Shown here: one piece after another, positions 12,701 through 25,000 of the stretch
Layout: every line of letters begins with the position of its first letter
Numbering within the stretch: position 1 is the stretch's first letter
Assembly (NCBI GenBank): GCA_004194705.1
Contig: SADC01001283.1
Location: 558,001-622,000 of the forward strand
Direction: 5' to 3'
Length of the DNA: 64,000 nt
From: Ditylenchus dipsaci
Taxonomy: Eukaryota > Nematoda > Chromadorea > Rhabditida > Anguinidae
Program-made: the position numbers and the translations under genes
Notes under the pieces: generated by a model
Database searches by the model: none
What the model saw: only the letters and a program-made list of their open reading frames with translations
Told to the model about the DNA's origin: nothing

Positions 12701-15546
12701 AGCTTGGGCCTCCTGTGGTTTGGCTAGGGTTGGCCAATGACAAGTGAAAATGTCCGAGCCAGTGGGGTTGCAATTGTCCGTCTTTTGGACAATTGTCCGC
12801 GTTTGCAATTGTCTGACAATTGCCCAACCCTAGTCCTGGCCATCCAAATATCATTAAAGGGGGGGGAGACTTTCATATACGCATTGCTCTAAATAGGCTT
12901 GATCTCGGGACGGGAATCCAACGGGATTCCCGCTTTGGGAATCCCGGAAATTTTTAAAATCCCGATTCCAACCCCGCCGCAAAAATTTCCGAAATCCCGA
13001 ATTCAAATTTGTTTTGTTTCAGTACGAAAATAGGCTAATTTTAAAGTGAACCTTATCATTTTTGCTTAGTAAAAAATCCCTTTAATTTCCATAAATTTTA
13101 AAAGGTCCTGTACCCAGTCGTATTTGTACCCAGTCGTGGCACCCAGTAATAATGTGTACCTATTTGGGGTTTTACCACTCTAGAGTTAAAATTGTAAAAT
13201 ATGAAATTAACTCTAGGTTGGTAACTGTAAAATTTCTCGTATGATGTACGAGAAATTCTAAAATTGTCAACTCTACAGTTATCGACAAGAAATCCCGAAT
13301 CCCGACGGGATTCCCGTATTTGTTTGACGGGAATCCCGAATCCCGAAAGTTTTTTAAATCCTGATCCCGAAACCCGCCGGACCCCTAAAGATCAAGCCTA
13401 GCTCTAAGTCACATCTTCGACTACCACTGGCTGCAAACTCTATTTTTACTTCCTTTTATTCACAAGTTTGGTTTCAAAATGATCAAAACACTCTTGTCTA
13501 TCCAATAAGATCATCAGCGCAGGGTTTTACACCTATTGGGGCTTATTTACAGGCTGAAATAAGCTCAATTTACGAAAATAGATCGATTTTCGGGTTTGGC
13601 TTTGACTGGCTTGATTGATATTTTCTGACTTTTTTCTACAAGTCACACGTTTCACATACTAAGATGTAGCAAAGATTCTAGGCTTTCATTTTAAATATCA
13701 TACAGGGGTAATATTTAGTTAGAGCTAGAATTTTACGATGAATTCAACGATGTCCAATTTCATGCCATCCTAACCAGGGCTGTCACAGAATTTTTGTGGG
13801 GGGGGGGCATCCCAAAAACACCTACTCGGTTTTACGAACGAAAAATAAGAACTTTAAAATAGTGATTGGTAAATTCAGCTTCAAAATAAAGGCAACAACC
13901 AATTGCGTTCATTGTGAGCCGGCCTGAAGGGGGTACACCAGATTTTTTATAATGCTGAAATACTCTTACTCTAATTCTCACTCTAGCATCTTAAACAAGC
14001 CATTAGTTTTTAAGTAAAATAAATAAATAGTAGTTCATTGTATGCTTTTGCTTCAACTAACCATTTGAGAGAGCACAAAAGTTGGCCACAAACGACTTAC
14101 ACCAGACTTTTACCATACTACCTGTAATCATACTGTGCGGCCAAAAAAATGGGCGCTGAGCACACCACCGGGCGCCGGTCATTAAAAAAAGCGGCGCCGG
14201 ACGTCGGAAATTGGCGTCGGCGCCTTATTTTTAAATAATTGGTGCTCCGTGTCAAAAAATTTGGCGCCAGGGCGAAAAATGCGAAAAAATTTGGCGCCGG
14301 GCGCCGAGTAACTCACATAAGGAAAGAAGCTGTGCAATTTTTTTCATTTTATGTTACAATTTGATCGCTTTTTCAACTTATAATATAGAATTTGAAAGGA
14401 ACTGAAGCTGTTTGACTCACAAAAGCTAAAAAAGCTGAAAGAATCAGTAGAAACAGCTAGAAAAAGGCTATTTCTATAAGAGAAAAGGAACGCCGGCTTC
14501 AGCGCCATAAATTCATCAAAAATTTCCGGGCGCACCCCGATGCCGACGCCCGTCCAAGTATGCCTGTAATAGTCCTGGTCCCCTCACTAATTCAAAATAG
14601 TGTTTTTGCAGGGGTGATATTTGTAGTTTTTTTAAATTTTTTGTACATTGTGGATGCTTTCAAAACTTTTTTTATCTTTCACCTCTAAACTTTTTTACAT
14701 GAAAATTTGTAATATGTACTGATAAAATGACACTTTTTCTTCAAAGGTAGCCAAAATATATATTTTTGAACAAGCTCTTTCAATAGTAGGAAGCTAGAAA
14801 AATGGTACTGGAGAGAGTTTTCATTACATTCAAATTCGACTTTAAAAGCTAATGTCATATGCCCCCTCCCCCAATAATTTTTGGAATATGTCTTAAAACC
14901 ACTCTTTTTCACAAAAAACCATTTTTCCATTGTACTTGTAAGTAATGGCCAAGGCCCTGAGTCCAAGCATAAACCTAAGTGAAAAAGTTATTAGGGGGAA
15001 AAGGGGCGGGGAGGGCGGTGTGTGGTTGGTGTTATATGGCACTAGCGTGCCGATTTGCATGTTTTACTAATACAAATACAGAGAATCTGTCTTTATTGAA
15101 CAATGGGCACCCACTTTTTGCCTCAGTTTTTTGTAGGGTTCGATTTTTTGTAGTGTTTGATTCTGACAAACTCAATAATCTTTCCCGAACTACAAAACAT
15201 GGAAATTAAAAAAGTGTTGAGTCGAACCTAACGTATGCCGGCATACCCTGCACCTAAGCACAAGTCGAAAACAGAGAAACCGAAACTAAAAATCAGTACC
15301 CATTGTTCAATAAAGCCGAACATCTATTGCTTAGGTGTTGCACTGGCTGGTCCCCTTCCATTTAACTGTTGTGTTGATGTAGTCGATCGAACTAACTGTG
15401 TGTTTGCAATAACCCTAATCCAATACTATAACCACCACCTGTTTCAGGCCTTCATGAGCGGCAAACTCAAGGTTAAAGGCAACCTGATGCTCCTCCAAAA
15501 GTTGCAATCCATCCTTGCCAAGGCTAGACCAACCAGCAAACTCTAG
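6756..15546 (+). CDS. HSD17B4: Peroxisomal hydratase-2 + SCP-2 protein (HSD17B4/MFE-2-like), 5' partial
   Basis: Enoyl-CoA hydratase 2 of peroxisomal beta-oxidation (hydrates 2-enoyl-CoA to (3R)-hydroxyacyl-CoA), fused to a sterol-carrier-protein-2 domain. Exons: 6756-6814, 6864-6983, 7034-7156, 7806-7832, 7887-7933, 7979-8012, 8502-8629, 8680-8827, 9346-9431, 9476-9553, 10136-10289, 10344-10423, 10479-10499, 12415-12447, 15448-15546. Every junction is GT-AG with matching phase, giving 411 codons before TAG. Landmarks: YALG, then [11 protein letters not shown], the hydratase signature [15 protein letters not shown] (catalytic Asp and His, split by the 8630-8679 intron), [15 protein letters not shown], then the SCP-2 part ending [17 protein letters not shown]. 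The C-terminus SKL is a PTS1 peroxisomal signal. The N-terminal dehydrogenase domain of animal MFE-2 was not found in the 6.7 kb upstream, so the true start is either in an unrecognised exon or outside the window. Introns hold several foldbacks. Confidence 0.9.
7231..7654. mobile_element. MITE with a second MITE nested inside
   Basis: The outer element shares its interior (ATTAAATTCTAAACCTTG) with those at 1197-1427 and 24643-24946. It is interrupted at about 7318-7543 by another inverted repeat with ends TTTGGTCACAGTCAGAG / CTCTGACTGTGACCAA. The interrupted motif GGTTTCTAAC is continuous in the copy near 24735. Lies in an HSD17B4-like intron. Confidence 0.6.
8966..9272. mobile_element. Foldback element with TTCGCCAATGAGATCA array
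   Basis: The ends GGGGCGTAAT / ATTACGCCCG are flanked by TCCGCATA (8958-8965) and TCCGCACA (9273-9280), an 8-bp TSD with one mismatch. The arms contain repeated units TTCGCCAATGAGATCA, and a perfect inner palindrome includes AGGCAAATTACC. It lies in an intron of the HSD17B4-like gene. Confidence 0.75.
10527..11576. mobile_element. Foldback element with GACTCGGTACAAC arrays
   Basis: Left array at 10527-10605 (repeats of ACTCGGTACA) and its inverse at 11465-11576 (TGTACCGAGT). The right end GTCGTTGCTATACC resembles the right end of the element at 51390-52282 (GTCGTCGTTATACC). The interior holds two coding-like segments (10721-10939 and about 11264-11366) unrelated to any domain I know. No clear TSD. 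It fills most of an HSD17B4-like intron. Confidence 0.7.
11584..11777. repeat. Inverted-repeat element
   Basis: Ends AACAATTTTTGTATTGAAAA / TTTTCAATACAAAAATTGTT are perfect complements of about 30 bp. The 130-bp interior has no ORF. It abuts the right end of the preceding foldback. Confidence 0.65.
12131..12240. repeat. Tandem array, GTATCAAGTCGAT unit
   Basis: Seven copies of a 12-18 bp unit with core GTATCAAGTC. The unit is a variant of those at 10527-11576 (TGTACCGAGTC) and 51390-52282 (TGTATCGAGTC). No opposing array was found, so this is a one-armed remnant. Confidence 0.75.
12894..13400. mobile_element. hAT-like foldback with CCCG-rich arms
   Basis: Ends TAGGCTTGATC / GATCAAGCCTA with flanking GCTCTAAA (12886-12893) and GCTCTAAG (13401-13408), an 8-bp TSD with one mismatch. 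The arms contain GGGATTCCCG / CGGGAATCCCG modules, which also occur at 1065-1150 and 63690-63800. A smaller inverted pair around 13170-13285 is nested inside. Confidence 0.75.
13420..13535. repeat. SINE-B copy
   Basis: Shares CTGGNTGCAAAC, ACAAGTTTGGT and TCAAAATGAT with copies at 57310-57445 and 62655-62850. The other two copies carry GGTTCAAATC, a tRNA-type B box, near their start. Confidence 0.5.
13536..15447. other. Large HSD17B4-like intron, no gene
   Basis: Contains a GGCGCCGG-rich patch at 14155-14310 and AT-rich sequence. Segments such as the GAACAATGGGCACCCA region near 15097 and its inverse near 15300 form a weak inverted pair. I see no coding exon between the 12415-12447 and 15448-15546 exons. 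Confidence 0.5.
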
Positions 15547-15820
15547 TTTTTTTTTATATCACAATCATATTTCTTTTTTTATTTTTGAAATAAAGCAAAT
15601 TTAAAATGAAGAGCTGAAAATACTGCAAATTGCAGCACACATACACATCTGGTTTTGATTGGGCTTAAGGAGGATCGGTGCAGACAAATAAATTTGGGCT
15701 AAATAGAGGAAATAAATCTAGCTAATGTACTCTGTGACACTTCTTTTTGTGTTGGCTAAGCTTGTTAAAAGTCATTCTTTAAATCGTTGTGAATTTTTTT
15801 ATATATTATTTTTGGGGACC

Positions 15821-16198
15821 GGTCAGTTAGCGACGGTTTTTTTTGAAAATTTTCATACTTTTTTTTAAAAAAGTGAATTTTTATATGAATCTTTTTTTCT
15901 GAGGCCACCTAGTAGCTGAAATTTAACGAGGAATCCGAATTACAAAACAGAATTTCAAAATAAGGCTTGGTTGTTGAGATATGGCCTAACATTGGAAAGT
16001 CAAGATTTGAAATAATATTCATTCAATTTTAGGCCATATCTCAACAACCAAGTTTTATTTTAAAATTCTGTTTTGTAATTCGGATTCCTCGTTAAATTTC
16101 AGCTACTGGGTGGCCTCAGAAAAAAAGATTCATATAAAAATTCACTTTTTTTTTAAAAAAGTATGAAAATTTTCAAAAAAAACCGTCGCTAACTGACC
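15821..16198. repeat. Near-perfect 378-bp palindromic MITE
   Basis: Ends GGTCAGTTAGCGACGG / CCGTCGCTAACTGACC. The two arms of about 170 bp differ by only a few bases around a short centre near 16000. It starts about 270 bp past the end of the HSD17B4-like gene. No ORF or clear TSD. Confidence 0.85.
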
Positions 16199-16331
16199 CT
16201 ACACCATTATTTTTTGGGTAATAATTGTAAAGAGGCACTTCTTTAGTTGCGACGCGATTGACTCGCAAACGCAAAATACCCACCAAGGTGAAAACTCTTC
16301 AGCGTCAAATCTCGTCAACGGCGAAACTAGC

Positions 16332-16436
16332 TACAGTCGAACCTCGCTAACACGCCACTTGAACAACACTAACCTCCGCTAACTCGTCACCTTTCGTTGG
16401 TCCCGAGGGGTGATGTGTTAGCGAGGTTTGACTGTA
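16332..16436. mobile_element. pogo-like MITE (CAGTCRA ends)
   Basis: Bounded by TACAGTCGAACCTCGCTAAC / GTTAGCGAGGTTTGACTGTA. The TA at each edge fits Tc1/pogo-type insertion. No ORF. Confidence 0.75.
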
Positions 16437-19064
16437 TCGGAAAACTCGCTTACGAAAGATTCGATTTAACGGACCCCCTCAGGACCAGCCATAGGAATCC
16501 ATTAAATCGAGTTTTCGTTAATGAGTTTTTCATTGGCGAGTTTCGCCCTTGGCGAGTTGGCTCCGTCCACTTTAATTCCCGCCGCGCAGTATGGGCTAGA
16601 GATGCGCGCACAGACTTATCTTAGACATAATTCCGAGCAAGACTCCTGATTGAAAATGCGCTAAGAGACTCTTTTTGCCTAGATCCAGTAAGAATGGCCC
16701 AAAAATGACCCGAAAATACCCTAAAAAGACCATTTACACTTGAGGGGTGGAGAGGGGGCGGCTGGTGGTTTCTGACTCAGAATGACCAAGATAGTTAAGT
16801 CGATTTCCGATTTAATGTACGGCCTGGGAGCCGAGTTTTTCGTATGTTAAATCGGGTCGCATGTTGCATCGGGATGCTATTTGACTAACAAGGGAACATC
16901 ACATAGTGTCACCGCAATATTTAAAAACCCAAATACCCTTTGACAGAATATTTAAAAGTAGAATAATGACACATTGTAGTGTACGTAGCCCAACATTTTG
17001 AAAAAAAAAGTATATTTAGCGAAAAAAAAAGTACAAAATGCCATTTTATGCCATTTTATGAAAATGCCATTTTATCCAGTGCTTATTGCTATTTCAAAGC
17101 GAAAAAATAATATTTTGGCATAAAACCTTAAAAATAAAACATATTTGGGTTACGCACCCTGCATAATGGTCAAAATCTGCTACCGGAGAGATTTTCTAAT
17201 GTAAAAATGCGTTTGAAATTTTAAAGTATAGTAAAAGCTATATTTATGTGTTAGTATGGCTTGTATGGCAAGTGTTATGTAATTTATGGTGCTTAGGCGT
17301 TTGGTCACTTTGTGAAATTTTTGGCGTTCTGCCCTATGTTCTGTTTTCGACATTGAGCCTTTATTTTAGAGCCATTTTGTAGTTTGTAAGACATTTTTTA
17401 GTCCTGGCTAAGATGCGCTTGCCTACATTAAGCCTGAAGCCTAGCCCTAAGTTGAAAAAATAACGCCTAAGTGGCTAAAACATAACTTAGGGCGTAACGC
17501 CAAAAATGACACAAAAGTGGGCAAACGTACCAAAGCCAATTTTATATTGTAGATATTGAAAAAATATACAAAGCGACAAAATTTATATGCAGAAAATATA
17601 AAAACACTTGGTGAAGGTTGAGCTTGAGATCTCGGTGTATCGAATCACAAGCTGTATCGGATCGCAGTTATACCGATTAAAACTGGCTTGTCGGTTTTTT
17701 TCGTCGCGTTCTACCCACTTCCTAAACGTTTTCACTTAGAGATGAATTCGAAAATTTTTTAAGTCACTCAATCGAAATTTCAAACGAGAAGATTAGGAAA
17801 GCTAGAGGAACAAAAATACCTTTTAGTTTAGGTCGATATTCTTAAAAATAGATCCGGACTCAGCACCGTCACAGTCATCCAATTCTGAGATCGCAACATA
17901 ATAATTTTGAATTTTTTTTTGCAAAATGCCTCTTATGCTTCTACACTTGCCAAAGAAAAATAGTTGGCACGGGAGATATTAACCCTGCTGTTCTGGCTTG
18001 ACCTTTTCCCTCCTAAGTCTAAAGACAAAAAGTGGAAAAGACGGGCACATTTGGCTAAAGTAGATTAGATTTTATTAGCAGATTGAAGGAGGAGCAGGCC
18101 CCTAATGATTCTCCTGGCACGAACATTGACAGCAAGGCGCAATTGGAATTGATTTAATTTGTGTGGGCGCGACAAAGACAAAGCTGGGCTACTTACTTTT
18201 TAGCACATATTTTTTGGCAGAATACTTAATTTTTATCAGAAAATAAGCTACGACTTGTAGTTTGAAAAATATATCTAGTGATGAAATCCAATGAGGTTTT
18301 TTCAAAAATAAATTTTTTGAAGCTTAAAGGACCATTACCGTACACGGCCATGGAAATTTCGATTTTTTGGATAAGGACAGCTCAATTACTGCCAAAACAT
18401 TTTGCTTGGGTTTACAGTTATTTTAATTTTTTTTTTCAAAATTTTAAACCATCAACTAGTCAACCTCAACGCTGCTTTACATCGCCAGATGAGACAAGGC
18501 AGAGGGCTCCTACTGCACTATAATTTCTCAATGCTTTTAGATTCGTCACGAATAATATACGATATTTACATTTTAGATGCAAAATTTAAAAAAAAACTTC
18601 GATAATTTTCGGAATAAAAAAGCTGTCCATCGCGAATGCAAAAATTCACCTGTGTTATGACCGTAGATGACTTAGGTCCTTATGATGTCTCGACCAAATA
18701 GACATCAAAAAAATTAAATTAATTAAAAACGTTACGGACAAACATAGTCCAAATACTAAATAAATATAAAAAAGTTCTTCACAAGGTAAAAAAATTTTAA
18801 ATTATGGGGCACAATTGTCATATACCCAACTGTTTTATACCGTTCGTGCATGAACTCTTGTCCAATGTTTCTCGAGTTTCAAGATCGGATTTTTTATGCT
18901 TGTTCGCCAAAAAGATTAAAATTTTATTCAGTAAGTCGACTATACTGTACAAGATAGCGCTGGTTTAGCACGAGGTTCCCTTGTTAGACATTTTAGTGTG
19001 CGAAATTTCACTGACTTCAATTTTTGTGCAATAAATCAGTAATTCTAGCCTGATAAATGTAATA
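16437..19064. other. Intergenic between HSD17B4-like and channel genes
   Basis: Contains R1 fragments at 16590-16760 and otherwise AT-rich sequence with short simple repeats. The frame at 18278-18605 has no homology I recognise. The channel gene's promoter should lie just before 19065, but I see no clear motif. Confidence 0.45.
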
Positions 19065-22000
19065 ATGAGCGATTGGAACAAATTTTCACTGCCAGTTCTG
19101 TTATTTTGGCTGTGTTTCTATCATTGGAATGGTTGCTTATTTGCAAATGCCTATGGCTTCATACTCACAAATGCGGCGGGACACAACGAGGTGGGTTGAG
19201 GCAAGGACTGAATTGAACAAATTCATTCTTTTTGTCTACCAAATAGAAAGTTTTTATCAACATTTGACTTACCGTATTTCTTCTATTATAAGCTTCACCC
19301 ACTGGATTTTGAGGGACTGTATCTAAGCAGATGAAGATTTTGATAGATGGGACCTAAAGATCTCTTAAAGAAACAAACTTCTAAGATTCGACGAGCTAAA
19401 TTACTAATTTGACTAGATTTTTTCAACCTTTTAACGGAAGAAATAAATTTCGGCCTATGCTGGATAAAGAAACCAATCCTGCATAGGAATTCACCCAATG
19501 AAATACAAAATTTTCCCAATAAATTTTTACAAAATTAAATATTTAACAGTAATGTTGTTATTATGCCCAGGAGTAAAACTTTTTTCATTGTAAAAACTTC
19601 AAACTTTGACACCTGACTCATGGTCAGCGAATACAAATTCTTTCCAATAATTCTCGAAACTATAAGTTGCAGTCATACTTGCACGTTCCCAAAAAAATGA
19701 AAAGCCCTGCCGCCTCCGCTGACGGAGCGCCGGCCACCAGCGCTTTGAAAGTGCCAATTTTTCTCGGCGGGCCGATTAAGGTAGGGAGAGGGAGACCGCT
19801 GAAGGGAGACTGCTGGGAAAAAAAAAGTTTTATTTTAAAAAATTTCTCTTGAAACATTATATTATAAAACATTATAAAAACATTATATTCGAAGAATCTT
19901 GATATCGATAGTCAATTGATAGTCATCGTTACTAATAAAAATCAAAAAATTTCACAAAAAAGTGTAATGAATGTGTATAAAAATCGGGTCTATAAAATGC
20001 CGGCATTCCGAGCACTCTGCGTGGGGAATCCTATACTAAAGCCGCCATTTTGAGTGAAATTTTCTTGTGTAAATTTGTTGTTCTAAATCTTATTTTGAGA
20101 CAAACAAAATTTTGGTGTGGAAATACAGTAATTTAGTGTGTGACTTTCATTTTAGCCATATTTTTATTTTATTCCCACTTTGCAGGCTTCTGGTGACACC
20201 AGAACCTCAGCCATAAGCACAGCAAACACTCGGGATGAAATTGCAGAGCAAGAGGAAGGCCTATTCGCTGAAGATTACTACCCAGGGGACGGAGGGGGTG
20301 ATGGTTCCACAGAGCAGATCCATAGCTCTTCCACCAAACCCGCCGCAATGGCTTCTGTTTTCGAATATGGGTGAGTATATGTTAAATTTTTGGTATAAAA
20401 CTAAAAATATCTAACCATTGAATTGTGTGTGTTTAGAACTTACTCTGCTAACTCTTTTGGGTAAACTGACTTTGCTTTTTAGCGTGCAATTCGTGAAAGG
20501 GGTGGAAGAAGCTACTTAGGTTGGAAAATGCGACCTCGGTGGCGCAGTGGATAAGCGATTGTGTTTTATAGCCCAAAATGTGCGCAAGTTCAGTTATTTT
20601 GGATTATTTTATGCTTCTATTGTTCTTTTTAGCCAGGATTTTTATCGCGATTAGCAAAAAATAAGTCTTTTAGCTGCAAAAAGAAGACTTTGAAAGGGGC
20701 ATACCAGCGCGTTACACGGGCGATTTCAAATTCGCAAAAGGCGGTGACCAGGTATAACTCAACGAGAATTCAAACGAGAATTATTTTTAGATACAAATTT
20801 GTCATTTTATACAAAAAGCCATACACCGTGTTGGAATCGAACTTGACCACGTTGGACTACATTAGTACATTACCCCTGAGCTACCCATGTTATTAGACTG
20901 ACGTTGTGCTTTTCATAACTTATTGCTCTTTAAAGAATAACAAATTCGCATTTTAAAATAATTCTCGTTTGAATATGGCTGATCCCCGCCTTTTGCAAAT
21001 TTGAAATTGACCGTGTAACGCGCTGGTATGCCCCTTTAAGGCGTTCCCAATGAGTGCAATGTAGAGTGCGATGTAAAGTGCAAAAAAGGGCTGTAGATTT
21101 TTCTCTCGGCCGAATTTTTTTCTGATGTTATCATTTTGTAGCTAAGATTCCGGGCTACACAATAAAAAAAAATTCCAGCCACATATCGGTGAATTTTTTT
21201 TTTGATAAAAATGCGTTTGTTTGCACTCTACATTGCACTCATTGAGTGAGATGTAGAGTGCAAACAAATGCATTTTTATCAAAAAAAAATTCACCGATAT
21301 GTGGCTGGAATTTTTTTATTGTATAGCCCGGAATCTTAGCTACAAAATGGTAAAAACAGAAAAAAAAATCTACAGCCGTTCCCGCCTAAACAAGCCAAAA
21401 AAATTGCTCACTCATTGAGAATGTAGCCTTAGATGCAAAAAAGGCCGGATTGTGGTATATGGTCCTTGCCCAAAATCCATCCAGATCATCTTTTTTCGAC
21501 GTTTTAGCTTCTGAAACGGGTACTAGTGCCGTTGGGCCCCCACCCAAATTTTTTCAAAAGTGACGTATAAAATAAAACTGGGGTATTTTCATATAAAATA
21601 GTATGAAAATTATGCTCGAGTCCGTCTTATCATACGGTGGCCTACCCTTGCCTAAGCTTAGAGCTTAAATATGGTAAATACCCAAAAATGACCCTGAAAC
21701 GCATAAAAAGACCATCTACCATTGAGGAATTAAAGCCAAAAAGATTGGGAGTTAAAAATATCTTTTGAATCAGCAATTGATTAGAAATGTTTCTTCTATT
21801 ATGTTAAGAGAATAAAGTAGCTTAGGATATGTTTTTGGGTTACTTTTGAAAAAATTTGGGTGGGGGCCCAACGGCACTAGTACCCTGAAACGTGCTTAAA
21901 ACATATTTTTAAATGGCGGTCGACACTTTTCAGCAAAAAATTTTTGACCGAAATTTGACCTTTTGCCTTGAGGGACGAAGGTAAACCATAGTACCGTATA

Positions 22001-25000
22001 TTCTCTATTAGAAGGCCCCTCTCTAATAGAAGGCCTCTCTCTAATAGAAGGCCTCCTTGAGGACCTCTATATCAGCCTAGAAAAAGAAATTCGCATATCT
22101 GTTTTTCGCGTTTTCTTAGATAGCACGACCTTACCTGATTCCACTTTAAAAATTTTGGTTGAGTACGCAAAAATCTCAAAATCGACCCAAATTTTTTCCT
22201 TTTTTTACGGTTGAAAAATAGAAGGCCCGGGCCTTTTAATAGAGAATATACGGTATATAATGGTATTCTACCCCGTTTTGGTAACTGGAGCTGGGCAAAA
22301 AGAGCCTTTATATGCATTTTATGATCAAGAGTCTTGCTCGGAATCATGTCTAAGGTAAGTGAGTGCGCGCATCTCTAACCAACCAAGCCCCCAAGCTTCC
22401 GAAAGGGGGCTTGGGGGTTTAGAGTTGGTTAGAGATAATATCCACTAATATCCACTTAGTTACTGAGGCCGAATTTTAACAGCTTTTCCCCTTTAACTAT
22501 TTTGCTGTAATAATATTGTTTTACAGAGAGAATCTGCAGCCTGCGAAATCCTCAGCAAACTATTAATTTTGCTCACAACTTTTTAAATGTGTGATATTTT
22601 TTTCAAAATATTCATGGTGTAAAGAGAAAAAAAATTCTAAGCAGTCGGTTCTTATCGAACTTTTATCAAACTATAACATATAGAAACCAAACAGCAACGC
22701 TAGCATAGTCTTTTGTTGTTTACACTTCATGTTTTGAAAATTTTCCGCCACCCTTATAAATTCGAATGTTGGTTGGTGTCCTTGCATTTCACCCAACTTC
22801 CATGTGATACTCTACTTGAACCTTTGTTAGTGAGTTATGCTTCCGTACCAAATGATTGTATACACTTTTTGCTGAATTAAGTATTGCACAATTTTGAGCT
22901 GAAGCAAAAAATAAATAAAAACTAGCTTTACTTAAAAATCCCATAATCGAAAAAAAGAAATGTCATGTTTGGTACCGATCGAACTGTCTAAAATCTCTTC
23001 TCTCCAATGCACCAAAAATATTTCTAAAAGGTCACGAATTTGCAAGCTTATGAGCAAAAAAATAGTTTGATAGGGATGCCCCATCCTGTAAAGTTTTTTT
23101 ACATGTGGACATAATTTTGGAAATTGTTTGTTTTGTGGTGTGGATTACTCTGAAAATGTTATGTTACCTAATCGCTAAAAATTATTTTGTTGTTCAGAGA
23201 AACACGGGATTTCCTGCATTTCTTGAGGAGAATAAAATATGATCACCGACAATGTCCCGAAAATCAAGGAGGTTGGAAAAAAATGCAGTGCAACAGAAAA
23301 TTTAATCTAAATTTCATTACAGAGTCGGTGGAGATCGGTGTTTCCGTTGTGGTAAGCGTTTTGTTAGATACAGTAAGATACCTGGTCAGTTTATATTTCA
23401 TCCCTCTAAAAATCCGAAATTTTCGGGGCGGATCTCGAAATATTTCGGTGCTTAAGCAAAATTGAAAAAGCGGAATCGGTTAAATTGAGAGAATTTACTC
23501 AAAAGTCAACAAGTGCTTACACTGGCTAAAATGGCCTAAAAAATTTTGGTGCTGTGCACAGTCAGAAATTCTTACGTATAGAACCCTCTCCCTTTGCAGG
23601 TAAGCAACATTAGAGCCGTCTCCGAAGTGACAATGGACTACAGTCTGGAACTTTTCTACAGAGAAAGTTGGCTGGATACTCGCCTCAACTACGACAAAGA
23701 ACTTTTTGCCAACAAAACAGAATTGGCTCTGCATGAGAGCTATGCTAATTTCCTATGGCATCCGGATACTTTTATGTGAGCTACAATTTTTCCTGATCTT
23801 TTGCCTTAATATCCACATTGTTTCTCAGGCCTAACGCTATTGCATCCAAGAACCCTCAGAAGCAGTCCATTTCCCATCGCTCACTACTCAGACTACGCGA
23901 AGGTGGTCGAATATTATATAGCAGAAGGATTTCTGTAGTGGCTGAATGTCCCATGGATTTGACATTGGTAATTTGTCTGTAAATTTTCGATTTTATAAAT
24001 TTTTTTGATTTTCAGTTTCCGTTTGACTCACAGACTTGCAAGTTGGGCATTGAAAGTTGTAAGATATTTTGACAGTAAATTGGCATTCTATAGCATAGCC
24101 ATTTTTTACTCACCGCCTAACTTGAAGTGGTCTGAAATTTCTGTTTTCATTCACTGTTCCAGATGTGTGAAAAGTGCCTTTTTACGAGATATAAAAATTC
24201 AATAAGCACTTTTTACAGATCTCAAACATTAAATGAAAACAGGAGTTTTAGACTACTTGAAGTTTGAAAAAATTGCATGCCTCTAATTACTCCCCAGGGG
24301 TATAAATTACAGGAAATACGGTATATAAGTATAATTCTCTAGTTCTGGCTCCGATCAAGAGCCGGAGCTAAGATTTCGGAGCCAGAAATCGCGAAAATAC
24401 ATCACTGGTTATTAATAGAGCTGCATCCGCTGTAGCCCTAACTTAAACCTTCGATTAATCCCCTCTCCATTTTTAGATGGCTATACAGCTGAGCAGGTCA
24501 GTTACAAGTGGTCAAGAGGACAGATAAACGCTCTCACTTTGCTGAAAATCCGCCTGCCCGACTTTCAAATACGAGAAGCCTTTGTGACCAGCCAGTTAGA
24601 AACTTATGCTACAGGTAATGACTTTAATTTTACTGGGGTTAAAGGGGCATGCCCACGCTAATAAGAGGTGGTGCTCGGGAATTCAAAAAAAATTCTAATC
24701 ATTTAATTTCTGTGCGGATTTTTCAACTTGGTTTCTAACAAAACTAAACCTAAAATTAAATTCTAGGCCTTGTTTTGTTAGAACCAAGTTGAAAAATCCG
24801 TACAGAAGTTCAATGATTAGGAAAAAAATAAATTTTAGGTATGGTTTTATTATAAACCAAATTAGAAAAATCCGTACAGAATTTCAACGATTAGGAAAAA
24901 ATTTTGAATTCCGGACACCACCTTTTATTAGCGCGGGCATGTCTCTTTTGAAGGACCATTGCCGTTGCCGATAACGAGAATTTCAAATGTTTGAATTCGC

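Noticed and set aside
17240..18640. Small frames such as 18278-18605 as genes
   Set aside because: AT-rich, low-complexity translations without splice signals or recognisable motifs.
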